NCBI GenBank assembly: GCA_023301405.1 | Contig: JALZUX010000433.1 | Span: forward strand, 1-8,026 | Length of the DNA: 8,026 nucleotides | Source: Granulosicoccaceae bacterium | GTDB taxonomy: Bacteria; Pseudomonadota; Gammaproteobacteria; Granulosicoccales; Granulosicoccaceae | Direction: 5' to 3' | In this document: positions 6,824 through 8,026 of the stretch, piece by piece | Position numbering within the stretch: position 1 is the stretch's first letter | Layout: each line of letters begins with the position of its first letter | Position numbers and translations under genes: made by a program | Notes under the pieces: generated by a model | The model's input: only the letters and a program-made list of their open reading frames with translations | Told to the model about the DNA's origin: nothing | Database searches by the model: none

Positions 6824-7648
6824 TCAACCTGCTATTGGTGACAAACTCTGACGCTTGTCGTTAATCACGTCGTGTATTAGATCGTCACCGATCACGGTTA
6901 ACTGCTCTGCAAAACCGAATAGCAAAGCGGTATCGCAAAGCAAATTTATGATCCGAGGAATACCACCACTGCCTTCCCAAATAGAAGGTATAGCAGCATT
7001 GCTGAATATCTCGTGCTGAGCACCGGCAATCATTAAGCGGTGCCTGATGTAAGCTCGCGTTTCCTCAAGATCCAGCGGCTCCAGATGGCAATCTACTGCT
7101 ATTCGATGAACAAACGGCAACAACGCTGGGTCTTTCAAGGTTTCTCGAAGCCCTGACTGCCCCACCAAAACCAACTGAATTAAGTCAAACTTATCCGCAT
7201 TGAGATTGGACAGCATGCGGAGTTGCTCGGTTATACCGGCGCTTAGATTGTGCGCTTCATCAATGATCATGATCGGTCGCCTGCCAAGCGAATGCTGCTC
7301 CATCAGGAATTCATTCAGCGCCTTAAAAAGTTGCACCTTACTTTTTTCTTGAAAATCTACGCCGTACGCCAGCAACATCCATTGCAACAGCTCTTCAAAG
7401 GAATCTACATAAGTATTGTTGACCAACCCAACGACGAGTGAACTGTCTTCCATTTGAAGCAGTTTACGCACAAGACTGGTTTTGCCAGAGCCGATTTCGC
7501 CAGTGATCACTGCAAACCCAGACTGACTCATAAATACGTACTCAAGCATGGACAATGCTGCCTGGTGTCCTTTGCTCAGGTACAAATACTGTGCGTCTGG
7601 CCGCATCAGAAATGGCTTTTCATTGAGCCCGTAAAACGCTTCGTACAT
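6824..7648 (-). CDS. ExeA/GspA-like AAA+ ATPase (short form)
   Basis: This is an AAA+ P-loop ATPase of the ExeA/GspA, MshM and XrtA-associated group, which energise assembly of secretion, pilus or exopolysaccharide machinery at the inner membrane. The hallmark N-terminus YGLNEKPF (6-13) is followed by Walker A GEIGSGKT (50-57), Walker B IMIIDE with D130/E131, a sensor-1 region LVLVGQSGL (159-167), R182 in HRIAV as arginine-finger candidate, and sensor-2 GGIPRIINLLCD (228-239). At 274 residues it holds only the ATPase and lid regions: it lacks the transmembrane segment and peptidoglycan-binding domain of full-length GspA/ExeA (about 550 residues). MshM-like proteins are of similar length. The ATG has no clear ribosome site, but the family N-terminus fits it and a stop lies 14 codons upstream. 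It lies 269 bases downstream of a repeat-protein gene on the same strand. Its exact partner system cannot be told from this window. Confidence 0.88.
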   Translation of the reverse strand: MYEAFYGLNEKPFLMRPDAQYLYLSKGHQAALSMLEYVFMSQSGFAVITGEIGSGKTSLVRKLLQMEDSSLVVGLVNNTYVDSFEELLQWMLLAYGVDFQEKSKVQLFKALNEFLMEQHSLGRRPIMIIDEAHNLSAGITEQLRMLSNLNADKFDLIQLVLVGQSGLRETLKDPALLPFVHRIAVDCHLEPLDLEETRAYIRHRLMIAGAQHEIFSNAAIPSIWEGSGGIPRIINLLCDTALLFGFAEQLTVIGDDLIHDVINDKRQSLSPIAG

Positions 7649-7917
7649 GGTATTAGCCGTGAGATAAAAGGTAATGAGAAATTCGCAGAATCACTGCTCA
7701 ATAACTACAGTCTCGCCAAGAAACCTTACAGTGAATTCATTTTGTTGGTGGTAGCTGAGCGAAACGTGTTGTTTCCACTCACGATAATAGCAATTATCCC
7801 GGAACATTGCGGTCCGGCTGCAGTAAAGATGGACTGAAAGTCACCTTTGAAGGTTTAGATGCTGCTTTTACACTAATCCGACCAAGCTTCAGCGAACCCG
7901 AACATCTTAATAGGGCC
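7649..7917. other. Spacer between the repeat protein and the ATPase gene
   Basis: No credible gene was seen on either strand. A plus-strand open frame at 7454-7837 covers it, but half of that frame is antisense to the ATPase and its sequence looks non-coding. The spacer holds the inverted repeat at 7783-7798 and an adjacent CCGGA (7799-7803) / TCCGG (7813-7817) pair. I found no clear minus-strand promoter or intrinsic terminator, so cotranscription of the two flanking minus-strand genes is undecided. Confidence 0.45.
7783..7798. repeat. Perfect inverted repeat, operator-like
   Basis: GATAAT (7783-7788) and ATTATC (7793-7798) are exact reverse complements around a 4-base AGCA spacer. They lie 135-150 bases upstream of the ATPase start on its coding strand and are followed by a second pair CCGGA/TCCGG (7799-7817). 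It could be a dyad binding site for a regulator or a weak hairpin; an AT-rich repeat this short can also arise by chance. Confidence 0.25.
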
Positions 7918-8026
7918 TTACACCAGTGCTGGATCTACCGTCACAGTGACCGTGGCTACAGCAGTGCCACCGTTGCCATCATCGATAATGTATTCAATGG
8001 AGTCAGTGCCGACAAACCCAAGGATT
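7918..8026 (-). CDS. C-terminal end of an Ig/cadherin-like tandem-repeat surface protein (cut by window edge)
   Basis: The last 35 codons are present on the minus strand and end in TAA at 7920-7918. The visible residues include GTDSIEYIIDDGNGG followed by TAVATVTVTV, which is the closing beta-strand pattern of bacterial Ig-like/cadherin-like repeats (tandem-95 or Big-type: GxDxFxYxxxDGxGGxxxATVxVxV). Such repeats usually occur many times in large secreted or surface-bound proteins, often exported by type I or type II systems. Here the protein stops six residues after the strand, with no visible C-terminal anchor or secretion domain. Most of the gene lies beyond the right edge, so its size and role are unknown. 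The ExeA-like ATPase gene lies downstream on the same strand. Confidence 0.72.
   Translation of the reverse strand, partial: ILGFVGTDSIEYIIDDGNGGTAVATVTVTVDPALV

Noticed and set aside
6824..7648. Full-length GspA/ExeA of a type II secretion system
   Set aside because: The protein stops after the ATPase lid region at 274 residues; no transmembrane or peptidoglycan-binding domain and no gspB or other gsp gene is present.
7454..7837. 127-codon plus-strand frame over the ATPase 5' end and spacer
   Set aside because: About half is antisense to a well-supported AAA+ gene and the remainder shows no coherent domain or ribosome site.
1..8026. CRISPR array, tRNA/rRNA genes, insertion sequences, phage or toxin-antitoxin modules
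   Set aside because: No regularly spaced direct repeats, no tRNA-like cloverleaf or rRNA sequence, no transposase or integrase motifs, and no terminal inverted repeats with target duplications were seen.

Overview
The window looks like chromosomal DNA of a Gammaproteobacterium, probably aquatic or marine and related to the Pseudomonas/Marinobacter/Cellvibrio groups. RNase T is almost confined to Gammaproteobacteria. From memory, rnt, grxD and argF are also near neighbours in Pseudomonas aeruginosa. The TfpX/TfpZ-like protein fits the same affiliation. The genus cannot be fixed from the sequence alone.

Left part (1-1474). A membrane-protein gene runs off the left edge on the minus strand. It is divergent from rnt (RNase T, tRNA and rRNA 3'-end trimming). 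rnt converges on grxD (CGFS monothiol glutaredoxin, iron-sulfur cluster handling), with a short perfect hairpin between them. Centre (1475-3935). A gene-free spacer of about 310 bases precedes argD and argF, which are one base apart and form an arginine-biosynthesis operon: ArgD makes N-acetylornithine and ArgF carbamoylates ornithine to citrulline.

Right part (3936-8026). A TTG-started TfpX/TfpZ-type pilin accessory protein has no pilin beside it. It is followed by a large WecA-like polyprenyl-phosphate sugar-1-phosphate transferase carrying a C-terminal membrane extension of about 200 residues that ordinary WecA lacks. Strong hairpins end this gene. On the minus strand, the last 35 residues of an Ig/cadherin-like (tandem-repeat) surface protein enter from the right edge, followed downstream by a short ExeA/GspA-type AAA+ ATPase. 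This half has a cell-surface theme (pilus accessory, lipid-linked glycan initiation, secretion-type ATPase, adhesin), but no complete system lies inside the window.

I found no tRNA, rRNA, CRISPR array, insertion sequence or phage gene. The items most worth a second look are the extended WecA with altered motifs, the pilin-less TfpZ-like gene, the short ExeA-like ATPase beside a repeat protein, and a mini-ORF whose stop overlaps the wecA-like start. I see no convincing evidence of a wholly new multi-gene system.
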